Positions 46,725 through 59,394 of a stretch of 64,000 bases of DNA are shown in pieces. Within the stretch, counting starts at the first letter, position 1. Each line of letters begins with the position of its first letter. The translations under genes were made by a program, and so were the position numbers. The stretch lies in assembly GCF_030272615.1 (NCBI RefSeq), contig NC_081412.1, forward strand, positions 689,758,083 through 689,822,082. Direction: 5' to 3'. The notes under the pieces are model-generated. The model did no database searches, was not told where the DNA came from, and was given only the letters and a program-made list of their open reading frames with translations. The stretch comes from Cryptomeria japonica (taxonomy: Eukaryota; Streptophyta; Pinopsida; Cupressales; Cupressaceae).

Positions 46725-47600
46725 AACAATTCAAAGATCTGATTCATCATAAAAAAAATACCACCTGCAAAATTTCAAGAAATTTCCAGAAATGTAAGAA
46801 AATCCAAAAAAATTGCTAATTTTCTCCAAAAATTAATTTTTTTATGAAACATCATTAAAAATTCATATAAAATGCAAAAATCTAAAATTTTTACTGGACA
46901 CTCTTGATGGCCTTCCAAACCTAGATAAACAAATTCCTGCAAAATTTCCAAGCCGTTTGTGAGATATGAGTAAAATAATGCAAAACCCTAATTTTCAAAG
47001 ATCCAATTTTTAAGGAATGATTTTGTATCAAATTTAAAATCACAAAGAACAAATCTTGTATGTAATTCTGAGAGATTTCAAAAAATGTAAAAAAATCCAA
47101 AAAATTCGCTAATTTTCTCTCAAAATTAATTTTTTATGAAAATTCATAACAAATTCATAGAAAATTAAAATATGCTCCAAAAAATCTAAATTTTTTCCTG
47201 AGAACCTCTGGTAATGTTCTTGACCTAGAAAACAAATTTTATGCCAAAATTCAAAGCCATTTGTGAGATTCGATCAAAATAATAAAAAAAACCTAATTTT
47301 TAAAGATCCGATTTTTAAGGAAATATTTTGCCTCAAAATTAAAATCACAAACAATAGATCATGTATATAAATCAGAGAGATTTCCAAAAATATAAGAAAA
47401 TCCAAAAAATTCCCTCATTTGCTCTCAAAATTAATTTTTTATGAAAATTCATAAAAAATCCATAGAAATTTAAAATATGCTTCAATAGATCTAAATTTTG
47501 GTTTGCGAGCTCTTGACAATGTCTTCAACCTTCCAAAAACAATTGGTGCAAAAATTCCAAACCGTTTGTGAGATCAGATAAAATCTCTCCAAGATCTTGA
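46725..47600. repeat. about 300-bp tandem repeats in element A leader
   Basis: Three diverged AT-rich copies: GCTAATTTTCTC at 46814 and 47108 and its variant near 47412, each followed by (A)TTAATTTTTTATGAAA and later by CCGTTTGTGAGAT-like words. Spacings are about 294 and 304 bp. The block lies next to the primer site. Confidence 0.8.
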
Positions 47601-47709
47601 TTTTGTGTCCAAAACCCTAGCATCACAAAGTTATTCTCCAAATTATTTTACAAAACAACAATATAGGGTTAGAAAACCTACAAAAAACACAGATCTAACA
47701 AAAATCCAT

Positions 47710-47727
47710 GTCCCACTAGGCATGCCA
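47710..47727 (-). other. element A primer-binding-like site
   Basis: On the minus strand TGGCATGCCTAGTGGGAC starts three bases inside the LTR at 47731. Only TGG and position support it; the tRNA is not identified. Confidence 0.5.
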
Positions 47728-47730
47728 AAA

Positions 47731-48535
47731 TATTTATGGTGAAAATAGAAACAACAATATTGAAAGACTAAATGAATTCAACCACAAAACCCTAGCCTAA
47801 CAACAACAAAGATCCACCATAACATATGAAGATTACCTAAGACAATGCAAATCAAATAAAATCACAAATATTATACCATCACATGTCCAATAGGGTTTGG
47901 ATCTCCATTCTTCCTATCTCCATTGATCTTGCTTGATATATTTGCTCTCAGATTTTATGTGTGCGCAAGAGCTCAACAAAGAACGAAAATGTGGTTGCAA
48001 GTAGACTTGGTCACATATGAAAGTTCGAATGCATAGAGTAGTTGGGGAGATTGATTAGAATGATTAGTAGTTGAATTGAATAAGGTTGATAATGAAGGAA
48101 GCGTCTCCTTATATAGAAGACACTATAAGAAATGGAGGGATAAGATTGAGAGGTATAAAAGATAAATGGTCGGCTAGGATTAGAGGGTAGCTAGAGAAAA
48201 TAAGAAAATAATGAGAGGGTAGGTAGTGTAGGAATTAAGAGATGAATGACATGTGTCATGGGTAGAAAAGGCTAATGAATTAATTAAATAAATAAAAATT
48301 TATTTAATTAATAAAGGAAGTGTGATTAATTAAATACATAAGCATTTTTTTTAATTTAGAAAAAAAAGATTATTTAAATAAATAAATGTATTTATTTAAA
48401 TAAGAAATAAGGCTAGAAGAGGATAAATGAATTAATTAAATAAATAAGGATTTATTTAATTAATAGAAGAATTAGACTTAAACAATTAAATAAATAAAAG
48501 TATTTATTTAATTAGACAGGACAATTTTAGGTGCC
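47731..48535 (-). repeat. element A 5' LTR, inner copy
   Basis: 805 bp, TATTTATGGTG to TTTTAGGTGCC; it lacks the last bases TACA. It is joined to the outer LTR by CCAAAA, which is what separates primer site and LTR at 47724-47730. See the finding on the tandem LTRs. Confidence 0.88.
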
Positions 48536-48539
48536 AAAA

Positions 48540-49360
48540 TGTTTATGGTGAAAGTGGAAACAACAATATTGAAAGACTAAATGAATTCAACCACAAAACC
48601 CTAGCCTAACAACAACAAAGATCCACTATAACAAATGAAGATTACCTAAGACAATGAAAATTAAATAAAATCACAAAGATTATACCATCACGTCCAATAG
48701 GGTTTGGATCTCCATTATTCCTATCTCCATTGATCTTGCTTGATATATTTGCTCTCAGATTTTATGTGTGCACAAGAGCTCAACAAAGAACGAAAATGTG
48801 GTTGCAAGTAGACTTGGTCGCATATGAAAGTTTGAAGGCTATGAGGCTTCAAAGATCGATTAGTCGAATAGTTGATTAGTATGATTAGGATATTAGAATG
48901 ATTAGGGTTGATAATGAAAAAGAGTATCCTCTTATATAGAAGACACTATAAGAAATGGAGGGATAAGATTGAGAGGTGTAAAAGATAAATGGTCGGCTAG
49001 GATTAGAGAGTAGGTAGAGAAAATAAGAAAATAATGAGAGGGTAGGTAGTGTAGGAATTAAGAGATGAATGACATGTGTCATGGGTAGAAAAGGCTAATG
49101 AATTAATTAAATAAATAAAGATTTATTTAATTAATAGAAGAAGTGGGATCAATTAAATAAATAAAAGTATTTATTTAATTTAGAAAAAGGATAATTTAAA
49201 TAAATAATGTATTTATTTAAATGAGAAATAAGGCTAGAAGAGGATAAATGAATTAATTAAATAAATAAAGATTTATTTAATTAATAGAAGAATTAGGCTT
49301 AAATAATTAAATAAATAAAGATATTTATTTAATTAGACATGACAATTTTAGGTGTCTACA
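48540..49360 (-). repeat. element A 5' LTR, outer copy
   Basis: 821 bp, TGTTTATGGTGAAA to GGTGTCTACA, followed by the TSD CTTTC at 49361. It retains the canonical TG...CA ends and the hairpin series. Confidence 0.9.
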
Positions 49361-49365
49361 CTTTC
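49361..49365. repeat. target-site duplication of element A, right copy (CTTTC)
   Basis: Matches 5449-5453 exactly. Copia-1 gag coding resumes immediately to the right and its protease immediately left of 5449. Confidence 0.85.
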
Positions 49366-49690
49366 CATTGCCGGATCCACTGGTTGAATTTTGTGCTGGT
49401 TCATCATCAGAATCAGTCACACCTTCCTCATCTGCATAGTAGCACGGTTTGTCTTTGTTTTTCCTATACTTATGCTTGTTCTGATAATCATAGTTAGGCC
49501 CTAAAATATCTACTCTCTCTTTCTTCAAATCTTGAATTCCTTTCAGGACATCTAGATGCAAAATGACCTATCTTATTACATGCAAAGCATTTAAAAGGTG
49601 ATTTTCCTTCATACTTACTTCTAGTCGGTCCTTTAGGTACTTTTCTAGAAAAATAAAGCTTCAAGCTGGTCAAACTCTTCATCTTCTTTC
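49366..49690 (-). pseudogene. copia-1 Gag zinc knuckle and linker to protease
   Basis: CFACNKIGHFASRCP (about 49595-49550) is an intact C-x2-C-x4-H-x4-C knuckle. The next frame encodes KHKYRKNKDKPCYYADEEGVTDSDDE, a usual copia linker, and is cut by element A. Two frame changes occur within 200 bp. Confidence 0.85.
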
Positions 49691-50439
49691 TTCATATCCT
49701 CTAGTTCCTTTGCCTATAAATATTTCCAATCACTCTTGCCAGTAGATGATGTAGATGCATGAAAAGCAGGTTCAGATTTCACAGCTCCAGAAGGTCCAAA
49801 TTGCTCAAGTTCAAAAGCAGATAACTTCCCAACCAAGGTATCCCTATTAACAAAGGTGTTTGCCATAATTCTCAACTCATTAATTGTAGTAGCCTTTATC
49901 TTATAAGCTGGTGGTAAAGCTCTCAGTACTTTAGAAACTATTTCATCTTCGCTCAGAGATCCACCACAACATTGAATTCCCATAACAATCTCATTAACTC
50001 TCTCCATAAAAGAAATAATCCTTTCATCTTCTTCCATCTTCAGGTTCTCATACCACACCTAGTAACCAACAAGTTTAGTAATTTTAACAGTAGGGTCACC
50101 TTCATTCAGAGTCTCCAATTTGTCCCATATGGCCTTTGCAGTTGATTTGTCAGTTAGTCCCATTATTTGCTGATCAGAAAGTGCACACAAAAGGGCTTCT
50201 CTATCTCTACAATCATTCTCAAGCTCTTTATCTAGACCTGCCAGAGGAGGATTTCTAGATGTCAGATTAAATGATGTAACACCATTCTCAGTGATCTCCC
50301 AAATCACCTTTCCAAGACATCTTAGATGAGTCTCCATCTGAATCTTCCATACCCTGTAATTTGTTCCATCAAGCCTAGGAATTTCTCTCTGAAAAACAAC
50401 TACAGATGAATTTGATGAACTTGAACTGCTAGATGCCAT
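49691..50439 (-). pseudogene. copia-1 Gag capsid region
   Basis: From Met 50439 (Ser-rich start, then FQREIPRLDGTNYRVWKIQM) through AIWDKLETLNEGD, one TAG near 50060, then MWYENLKMEEDERIISFMER, KVLRALPPAYKIKATTINEL and GKLSAFELEQF. These are the UBN2-type Gag motifs of plant copia elements. The start is about 40 bp from the primer site. Confidence 0.88.
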
Positions 50440-50480
50440 AGGATCTTCCTCAAGTGGTTAAGCTTCTACGTAGAGGACCA

Positions 50481-50494
50481 GGCTTTGATACCAA
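50481..50494 (-). other. copia-1 primer-binding site
   Basis: On the minus strand TTGGTATCAAAGCC lies one base inside the LTR. It is of initiator-tRNA-Met type. Confidence 0.85.
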
Positions 50495-50495
50495 T

Positions 50496-51741
50496 TGTTA
50501 GACAACTCAAATAACCAGAGGACAACTAAGAGGAGAGGTGAATAAATTGTCATCGGATTACAAAACTTTAAGCATTCAAAACCTTATTATTGGAACACAT
50601 AAACTTAATACCAGAATGCATAAACCAAATATCAGAATAATTGATATAGCAATTAAATATAAGCATACATCACAGAATAGTTGTCATCCATCTATAACAC
50701 ATGACACCAAGATTTGTACATGGAAAACCCAGTAAAGGGAAAAACCACAGTGGGAAGCCTACCTATAGTCAGATAATACTTTTGCAGTAGGTATGTGAAT
50801 ACAATATGAGGGGCCTGCACATGCAGGAAGGCCAACAACCTAAAGTGCACTGCTCATCACAACAAGGAGCCTCACTGACTACAAAAACATCGGACTACAA
50901 TCCGGAAAGAAGAGTGAACTACAAGTATAGCATCTCCTATGCCTGAGTGTTAAGCTCAATATCGAAGGCCTTAAACCTCTCTTACAAACCCAATTCGATC
51001 ACCTATGATTGACCAAGCCTTTTGCATATGTTTACAACATTATTCACACCAAGATAACCATAATACCATATGCCCATGATCTACAAAGAGATCTTACATC
51101 ATATTTATACCAACCTAGGGCCTAAACAATTAGGTTGGCCACCAAAAAGATAATACAATAAGTTCATAACATAAAACCACAATCCAATGATCAACCAAGT
51201 TATCTTAGGCCAAAAACAATGTAAACCAATCCTTAAATCCTGCCAGTAATGCATCAAGAATATCCTCCAATACATTACATAAATCGGTCCATAACCTAGA
51301 TAACACTGGACCCAAAATAGGTTGCCATAAACCAAATCCAACACCATCGATGAACTAGAACATGAACAAGATAACCAACAACATCCTGAAAGTCATCTAG
51401 AAGTCGCACCTACACCACTTATCGCGTGCATCAAAAGATCTTCAACGAAGCTCTACTAGTAAAACCCTTACCGGTGACCAAAAGGCTTACTAGAACAAAT
51501 GATAGCTCCCGAGTCATCAAATCATGAACCAACTAACCATGATACACATCTGTATAGCATGAATGACGTACACAAACCAATTCCACAAACCAAAGCATAC
51601 CAGATCATACCAGATCAATATCATAAACCAACCACTCTACTAGAACCAACCAAAAACTGGTAAACAACTAAAACAACAAGTGTTGCCATCAATGAAAAAA
51701 CATCAATGCAACACATAATCAATTCCTCCAAATTGCCAACA
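50496..51741 (-). repeat. copia-1 5' LTR
   Basis: About 1246 bp from TGTTAGACAACTC to AATTGCCAACA. The first 60 bp contain AACTAAGAGGAGAGGTGAATAAA, a variant of the conserved purine-rich motif near the 3' end of the copia-2 LTRs. The partner LTR is not in the window, so the outer end rests on the terminal TGCCAACA shared with other LTRs here. Confidence 0.75.
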
Positions 51742-51980
51742 ATACTAACCTCCTAACAATTTTCTAATATATTCTAACTTCCTAACAACTAGGAAACTAA
51801 CATTTGACTTTTAACTTTTATTTTTTTACATAGGATTAAAAATTAACAAACATTATAAAATAATTGAAATCCTATGTTGTAGCCTATACCCTATGAATCC
51901 TCATCATATATTCAAATTTCAAATTCAACTACCACAAATCAAAGAATAAGAGGGAAAGTCCAAAGACATTGGCATTACAA
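51742..51980. other. unassigned AT-rich flank of copia-1
   Basis: About 240 bp between the copia-1 LTR and the start of recognisable tandem-unit sequence. I see no gene or repeat in it. If copia-1 has a TSD its right copy would be ATACT (51742-51746). Confidence 0.5.
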
Positions 51981-53149
51981 ATTTTGTAACATGCTAAAAC
52001 GAAATAAAGCATTTAAACATAAATGTAATCATTTTGAAATGAATATAGCCATTAACATGAACATTGCAACTTAACATATAAGGGAAGAGAGATTTTTTTT
52101 TTTAGATAACAATATCTGAAAGTAATTACATTGATTTAAACCAAACATAAATATAAGATAAGAAAATAATTAAACATTACATTAAAGAAGGAGAGAGGGT
52201 TTAGAAAGTACATTTCATCTAATGCTAAAATTTTGAACTTCATAACTTTATTGAGAAACCAATGAGGAGGGAAAGTATCATTAGGGTGCTTTTTCGCCCA
52301 AGCATGAACTTACTAGTCCCCTGTGCCATATCCAGCTGGATTGGCTAGATTCTTCAAAGGGAGATAACAGGAAGTGGAACTCAATACAATCTGAGACTTG
52401 CTATTATAGGACCTACACAGCTAGTCAACCATACACTATGGGTAACTCCCAACTAGTATGATACTCTTGACTAGAGGTGTATTTGGTACTAATGATCTGA
52501 CGATAGCATGCATTGTTCAACACCACCTTGGCCAAGATTTAACACTGCAAGCATGTATTAACGTGTTGTCAATGATCACCACCCTTCTCAACATAGGTCT
52601 AGGGACAAATGGGTTCAATTGAACTCATAAAGGAACTATGATCCAATACATATTTAACATTCATTTGCACAGATTTGTAATGATACCACTAAATCCCTAG
52701 AAAGGAAAAGCAGGGGACATAAGAGCCACCAACTGTACATCCAACTCATAAGTATGGAATGTAAACCGTGAATGACATGTCTTTGCTGTCTTGGCATCTT
52801 GAGAGTATTCTTTCAATGGTGATGCTATCTACATCGAGGTGCAATGGCACCCTTCTACCCACTACCTTCCTAGTCTAGGGTGTAAGTTTTATCATTAACA
52901 AGGGATGGTAATTCCCCAATAATAGGACATCCTTACTGTTGTGTTGACTTTTCAGACATATAATTTGGAAGCTCCATAAGGAGGTAAGAAATTTTCTTAT
53001 TTTAGGTCTTAGGAAGATCACCCTCTGAGAGGTATGGTTGAGAGTCATTTACTAGTTATATCTACTGATATGCAATTATAAACCATACTGAGATACACTT
53101 ACCAATATATGTTAAAGTATTTATAAAAATAAACATAAGTATAAATACC

Positions 53150-53175
53150 TTCACACACACACACACACACATAGA

Positions 53176-53210
<35 letters not shown>

Positions 53211-53237
53211 GTATATATATATATATATACATATATG

Positions 53238-53268
<31 letters not shown>

Positions 53269-53418
53269 GTATATATATATATGTATATATATATATACAT
53301 ATATATACATACATATAGATATATATACATATATATATATACATATATACATATGTATATATATACATATATACATATGTATATATGTATATATACATAT
53401 GTATATATGTATATATAC

Positions 53419-53450
<32 letters not shown>

Positions 53451-53453
53451 ATG

Positions 53454-53540
<87 letters not shown>
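53150..53540. repeat. long (TA)/(GTATAT)n microsatellite
   Basis: About 390 bp: (AC)n at 53154-53170, then TA runs interspersed with GTATAT/ACATAT blocks, ending in about 90 bp of pure TA. Copies 2 and 3 have only a few bases at the matching sites (about 56910-56930 and 62218-62232). The long YIYI reading frames on both strands are artefacts. Confidence 0.97.
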
Positions 53541-53543
<3 letters not shown>

Positions 53544-53779
53544 TATTACCAGATGCTTCAGATTTCAAACTTAATTTACTTAATACAAATGTGACAAACT
53601 GCTCATATTCAAGGGTTTTTGCATAAATTTGCTCGAATATCATAAAGACCGCTTCCATAGTCTAAGGTTTTATAACAGTGAGAATCTATTTTACAACCAA
53701 ACATAGATATAAATGTTGAACCAGAAGTTCTATTAAATAACTCAAATAATTATAGGATTCCTTTAATTTCTTGATGAAA

Positions 53780-54478
53780 AAAGATTCTGCTATTAAGGAA
53801 GGAGCTGTAGTAGATTATAACAAAATAAAATGAGTATTTCCTTTAAATTGCAGCAAAGCCAAACCCTACTCAGTATTCATAAAAATAACATTAGGTGGGT
53901 TGCTATTAAACATTTTAGTAGAAAAAGAAATGGTAACAATTATACTCTTAAAATTGTAGAAGGGTTTAACCTTAAACCATTTTCATATCAATTCTCAATA
54001 CTTTCTCCAAAATGAGCATATTCCAGAGATAACAAGATATATCAGGGGGTTTCCAGAAATCCCTTTATTTTTTATTTTTAAAAATTATCCAATACTTTAA
54101 ACAATAGCACATAACAGATATATCTCGGTATTTCCGATTTATTTCCATTTTCATATCACTATACTTCGAAACTTAAGAAGCAATGAATGGAATATAAACC
54201 AAAATCGCAGGGTTTTAGCTTAAATACATGACCTGATATGTTTTATGGAAGAAGAAACTTTTGAAGAATGCTTTCCTAGGTCGTTCCTCACTGTAAAACC
54301 CCTTATTCTTGAAAATGCAAGTAGTAAAAACAAATTCGTAGAGAAGAATGCCTCTTTTTCATGGCTACCAAAGGTTACGAATGAATTATTCTTTCCCCAA
54401 ATTAGCTTATGTATTCCAAAACATGTGTTTCTTTCCTTTCTTGCCCTAATGCCATACATCTTTTTCTTAATCCACTAG
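53780..54478 (+). other. conserved ORF-like segments of the tandem unit
   Basis: In each copy the plus strand has a frame with NGNNYTLKIVEGFNLKPFSY (53930 onward; also about 57310 and 62620) and a 77-codon frame starting MEEETFEE (54245, 57630, about 62942). They could be exon remnants or chance frames kept by recent duplication. I recognise no protein family. Confidence 0.3.
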
Positions 54479-55735
54479 GAGGAGTCATGCCACAATCATG
54501 GCTGCATCTTCATGCATTTTTCACATCTCAATCTTCCTGGAGAAACCTCTCAACTCACGCCAAAAATGTTCAAAAGAATTTCTTTCCATATGTTTGAAGC
54601 TTCTTCTTTTTATTTTTTTGATATATTGAAATTTATAAGCATAGCATGTCTTTTTTATTTTATTTTATTAAAACCCATCTTCATTTATCTTGCTCGATAA
54701 AACATCTCATCTCTTTGCTCATACATTCTAATTTTCCCCATGAAATAATATTGAGTCCAATATATAAGAGGAGCTTATAAAAAAAATTGCACTAAGGATA
54801 AGGGCAAAATGTTTATTTTACATCTTGTCATGTCATTACGCTTCACTTAGCAATATTACTAAAAAGGAATTTGACACATGGTAAATATATTATATTTATG
54901 TTTTTTTTTAACTTTACCCTTTATGCTAGAATTGTGTAAAACATATTCATATATTTATCTATATGAATATATATGCCTTAAGTATGCATGCCTATGTGAG
55001 CACATATAGTATCGGGTATAGGTACTCTCATATTCATTCTATGCCTAAGATGTATATACTAATATATATACATATATAAATATATTTACGTGACAAAACA
55101 TGAGCCTCATGAAATTTAAATAATAATTAATTAAATAATTAATTAAAAATTTCTTAAAATAACAATAACAAGTTACCTCAAAACACAAACAAAAACCTAG
55201 GGTTATGAACCCTAAAATCTCTGTATGGACCATCTAGGGTTACTTGATGTGACGACCAACAAGGTTTGATAATGTCAATCATAAGTCTACATAGTTCAGT
55301 GTTAGGGTTTCAGAAGGCATAAGTTCTTTCTTTCCTTTACCTTTTGACCTAATGATATTTTCCCTCCCTTCATGGAGGACGACGATCTCCCGCACACACT
55401 TGGCCAATTTAATCAGTTAGATAAAAATATTGTCCTATTTTGACATTTCATAGATCATTAACAAAAGTAAAACATCATGTCATAACGTTAACTATCTAGT
55501 CATCAATTTACCAATTAAGATTCATCAAATCATCATTATAAGAATAGTTTACATCATTCAAATAAGAATGAACATCTGAGCATATTCATTCAATTTAAGC
55601 ATGAAAAACTAGGGCACATTCATTCCAATTAAACATAAAAAAACTAGGGCATGTTCATTCAAATTAAACATGAAAAACTAGGGTACATTAAACATCTTGC
55701 AAGTATAGCATAAATGCACTAGGGCCAACATATAT

Positions 55736-58700
55736 CATGGCATGAACACTGCATATTAACCACCAAAATGAAATAAAGCATTTAAACATAAAAGTGATCA
55801 TGCTAAAATGAATATAGCCATTAAGATGAACATTGCAACTTAACATATAAAGGAAGAGAGTTTTTTTTTTTTGAGATAACAATATCTGAAAGTAATTACA
55901 TTGATCTAAACTAGGCATAAACGTAAGATAAGAAAATAGTTAAACATTGCATTAAAGAAAGCGAGAGGGCTTAGAAAGTAAATTTCATCTGATGCTTACA
56001 TTATGAACTTCATAACTTTATCAAGATACCAGTGAGGAGGGAAAGTATCATCAAGGTGCTTTTCCGCCCAACCACAGACTTACTAGTCCCCTATGCTATA
56101 TATAACTGGATTGGCCTGACCCTTCGTAGGGAGGTAATGGGAAGTGGAACTCAATGCCATTTGAGACTTGGTGTTATAAGAACTACACAGCTAGTCGTCC
56201 ATACATTATGGGTAACTCCCAACTAGTATGATGCTCTTGACTAGCAGTGTATATGGTACTAATGATCTCACGGTAGCATGAATTGCACACCACCACCTTG
56301 GCCAAGGTTTAACACTGCAAACACACATTAATGTGTTGTCAATGATCACCACCCTTCTTGGCATAGGTCTAGGGTCAAATGGGTTCAACTGAACTCATAA
56401 AGGAACTATGACCCAACATATATTTAACATTCATTTGCACATATTTGTAATGATACTACTAAATCCCTAGAATGGAAAAGTAGGAGCATAAGAGTCGCTA
56501 GCTGTACATCCAACTCATAAGTATGAAATGTAAACCGTTCCTAACATGTCTCTGTTGTCCTAGAATCTTGAGAGCATTCTTTCAATGGTGATTCTATCTA
56601 CATTGAGGTACAATGGTACCCTTCTACCCACTACCTTCCTAGTCTAGGTTATTAGTTTTATCATTAACAAGGGATGGTAATTCCCCAAAAATAGGACATG
56701 CTTACTACTGTTTTGACTTTTTAGATAGATAATTCTGAAATATCTCCATAAGGAGGTAAGAAATATTCTTATTTAAGATCTTAGGAAGATCACCCTCTCC
56801 AATCTGAGAGGTATGGTTGAGAATCATTAAGTACTTATAAACCATACTAAGATACACTTACAAGTATATGTTAAAGTATTTATACAAATAAACATAAGTA
56901 TAAATACCTTCACTTATACATATAAGTATTACCAGATGCTTTAGATGTCAAACATAATTTACTTAAAACAAATGTGGCAAACTACTCATATTCAAGGGTT
57001 TTTGCATAAATTTGCTCAAATATCATAAAGACTACTGCTATAGTATAAGGGTTTATAACAATGAGAATCTATTTTATGACTAGATGTAGATATAAATGTT
57101 GAACCAGAAGTTCTATTAAAGAAATCAGATAACTATAGGATTCCTTTAATTTCATGATGAACAAAGATTTTGTTATTAAGGAAGGAGCTGATAGCAGATT
57201 ATAACAAAATAAAATGGGTATTTCCTTTAAATTACAGTAGACCTAAACCTTACTCAATATTCATAAAAATAGCATTAGGTGGGTTGCTATTAAAAGTTTT
57301 AGCAGAAAAAAATGGTAACAATTATACTCTTAAAATTGTAGAAGGGTTTAACCTTTAACCATTTTCATATCAATTCTCAATACTTGCTCCAGAGTGAGTA
57401 TATTCAAGAGATAATAAGATATATCAGGGGGTTTTTAGAAATCCCTTTGTTTATTTTTCATTTCTTAAATTATGTAATACTTTAAACAATAACACATAAT
57501 AGATATATCTTGGTATTTCCCATTTATTTCCATTTTCATATCACTATACTTTGAAACTTAAGAAGCCATGAATGGAATATAAACCAAAATCGCAAGGTTT
57601 TAGCTAGGATACATAACCTGATATGTTTTATGGAAGAAGAAACTTTTGAAGAATTATTTCCTAAGTTGTTCTTCACTGCAAAACCCCTCAATCTTAAAAA
57701 TGCAAGTAGTAAAACCAAATTCACAAAGCAGAATCCCTCTTTTTCGTGGCTACCAAAGGTTAAGAATGAATCATTCTTTCCCCAAATTATCTTATGTATT
57801 CCAAAACATGTTTTTCTTTCCTTTCTTGCCCTAATACCAGACATCTTTTTCCTAATCTGCTAGGAGGAGTCACGCCATAATCATGGATCCATCTACACAG
57901 TTTTTCACATCTCAAGCTTCCTAGAGAAGCCTCTCGGCTCATGCCAAAAGTGCCCGATAGAAATATATTCTTTCTATATGTTCAAGGCTTCTCCTTTTTA
58001 TTTTTGTTGATATATTGAAACTTATAAGCATAGCATTTTTTAAATTTAAAACCCATCTTCATTTATCTTGCCCAATAAAACATCTCATCTCTTTTCTCAT
58101 ACATTCTAATTTTCCCCATGAAATTATATCAATTCCAATATATAAGAGGAGATTATAAAAAAATTGTTCTAAGGATAAGGGTAAAATTTTTATTTTACAT
58201 CTTGCCATGCTATTACACATCACTTAGCAATATTACCAAAACAAAATTTGACCCATGGTAAATATATTATTTATTTATTTTTTAACTTTACCCTTTTATG
58301 TTAGAATTGTGTAAAACATATTCATATATTATCTATATGAATATACACACCTTAAGTATGCATGCCTATGGGGGCGCATATATTATAGGGTATACGTACT
58401 CTCATATTCATGCTATGCCTAAGATGTATATATTGATATATAAACATATATAAATATATTTACATGATAAAACATGAGCCTCACGAAATTTAGAATAATT
58501 AATTAAAAAATTTCGTAAAATAATAATAATGAGTTATCTCAAAATGCAAACAAAAACCTAGGTTTATGAACCCTAAAATCTCTTCATGGACCATCTAGGG
58601 TTACCTGATGTGACGACCAACAAGGTTTGACAAGGTCAATCATAAGTCTACCTAGCTTAGGGTTAGGGTTTCAAAAAGCATGAGCTCTTTCTTTCCTTGA

Positions 58701-59100
58701 CCTCTCGACCTGATGATACTTTCCCTCCCTTCACAGACGACGAAAATCTCATACACACACTTGACCAATTTAATTAGTTAGATCAAAATCTTGTCCTATT
58801 CTGACTTTTCATAGATCATTGACAAAAGTAAAACATCATGTGATAATATTAACTATCCAGTCACCAATTTACCAATTAAGATTCATGAAATCATCATTAA
58901 AAGCATAATTGACATCATTCAAATAAGCATGGACATCTAAGCATATTCATTCAATTTAAATATGAAAAACTAGGGCATATTCATTCCAATTAACATGAAA
59001 AACTAGAGCACGTTCATTCAAATAAAATATGAAAAAGTAGGGCATGTTAAACATCTTGCAAGTATAGCATAATGTACTAGGGCAAAAATATATCATGGTG
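55736..59100. repeat. tandem array of about 3.4-kb unit, copy 2
   Basis: About 3.36 kb and free of large insertions; the best representative of the unit. The array phase, and so the true unit ends, cannot be fixed from three copies. It contains words such as AACTAGGGCA(C/T)(A/G)TTCATTC repeated three to four times near its right end (about 55605-55690, 58965-59045). Confidence 0.8.
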
Positions 59101-59394
59101 TAAAAATTGCATATTAACTACTAAAACTAAATAAAGCATTTAAACATAAATGTAATCATGTTGAAATGAATATAGTCATTAACATGAACATTCCAACTTA
59201 ACATATAAAGGAAGAGAGATTTTTTTTTGAGATAACAATATCTAAACTAATTACATTGATCTAAACCAAACATAAGCGTAAGATAAGAAAATAACTAAAC
59301 ATTGCATTAAAGAAAGAGAGTGTTTAGAAAGTACATTTCATCAGATGCTAACATTCTGAGCTTCATAACTTTATCAAGATACCAATGAGGAGGG

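Larger units (their letters stand above)
51981..55735. repeat. tandem array of about 3.4-kb unit, copy 1
   Basis: Collinear with copy 2 (for example AACAAGGTTTGATAA at 55259 and 58619, GGAAGAAGAAACTTTTGAAGAA at 54247 and 57632). About 3.75 kb because of a microsatellite at 53150-53540. No gene family is recognised. A TATA-like CCAATATATAAGAGG (54756) recurs in all copies. Confidence 0.8.

Noticed and set aside
50481-50494. tRNA-Met-like sequence
   Set aside because: Only the 3'-end complement is present, beside an LTR; it is a primer-binding site. No full tRNA gene with A and B boxes was seen in the window.
53062-53658. 198-codon and other Tyr/Ile-repeat ORFs through the microsatellite on both strands
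   Set aside because: They are translations of (TA)n/(GTATAT)n, open in several frames at once and absent from the other two tandem copies. The same applies to 16554-16866.
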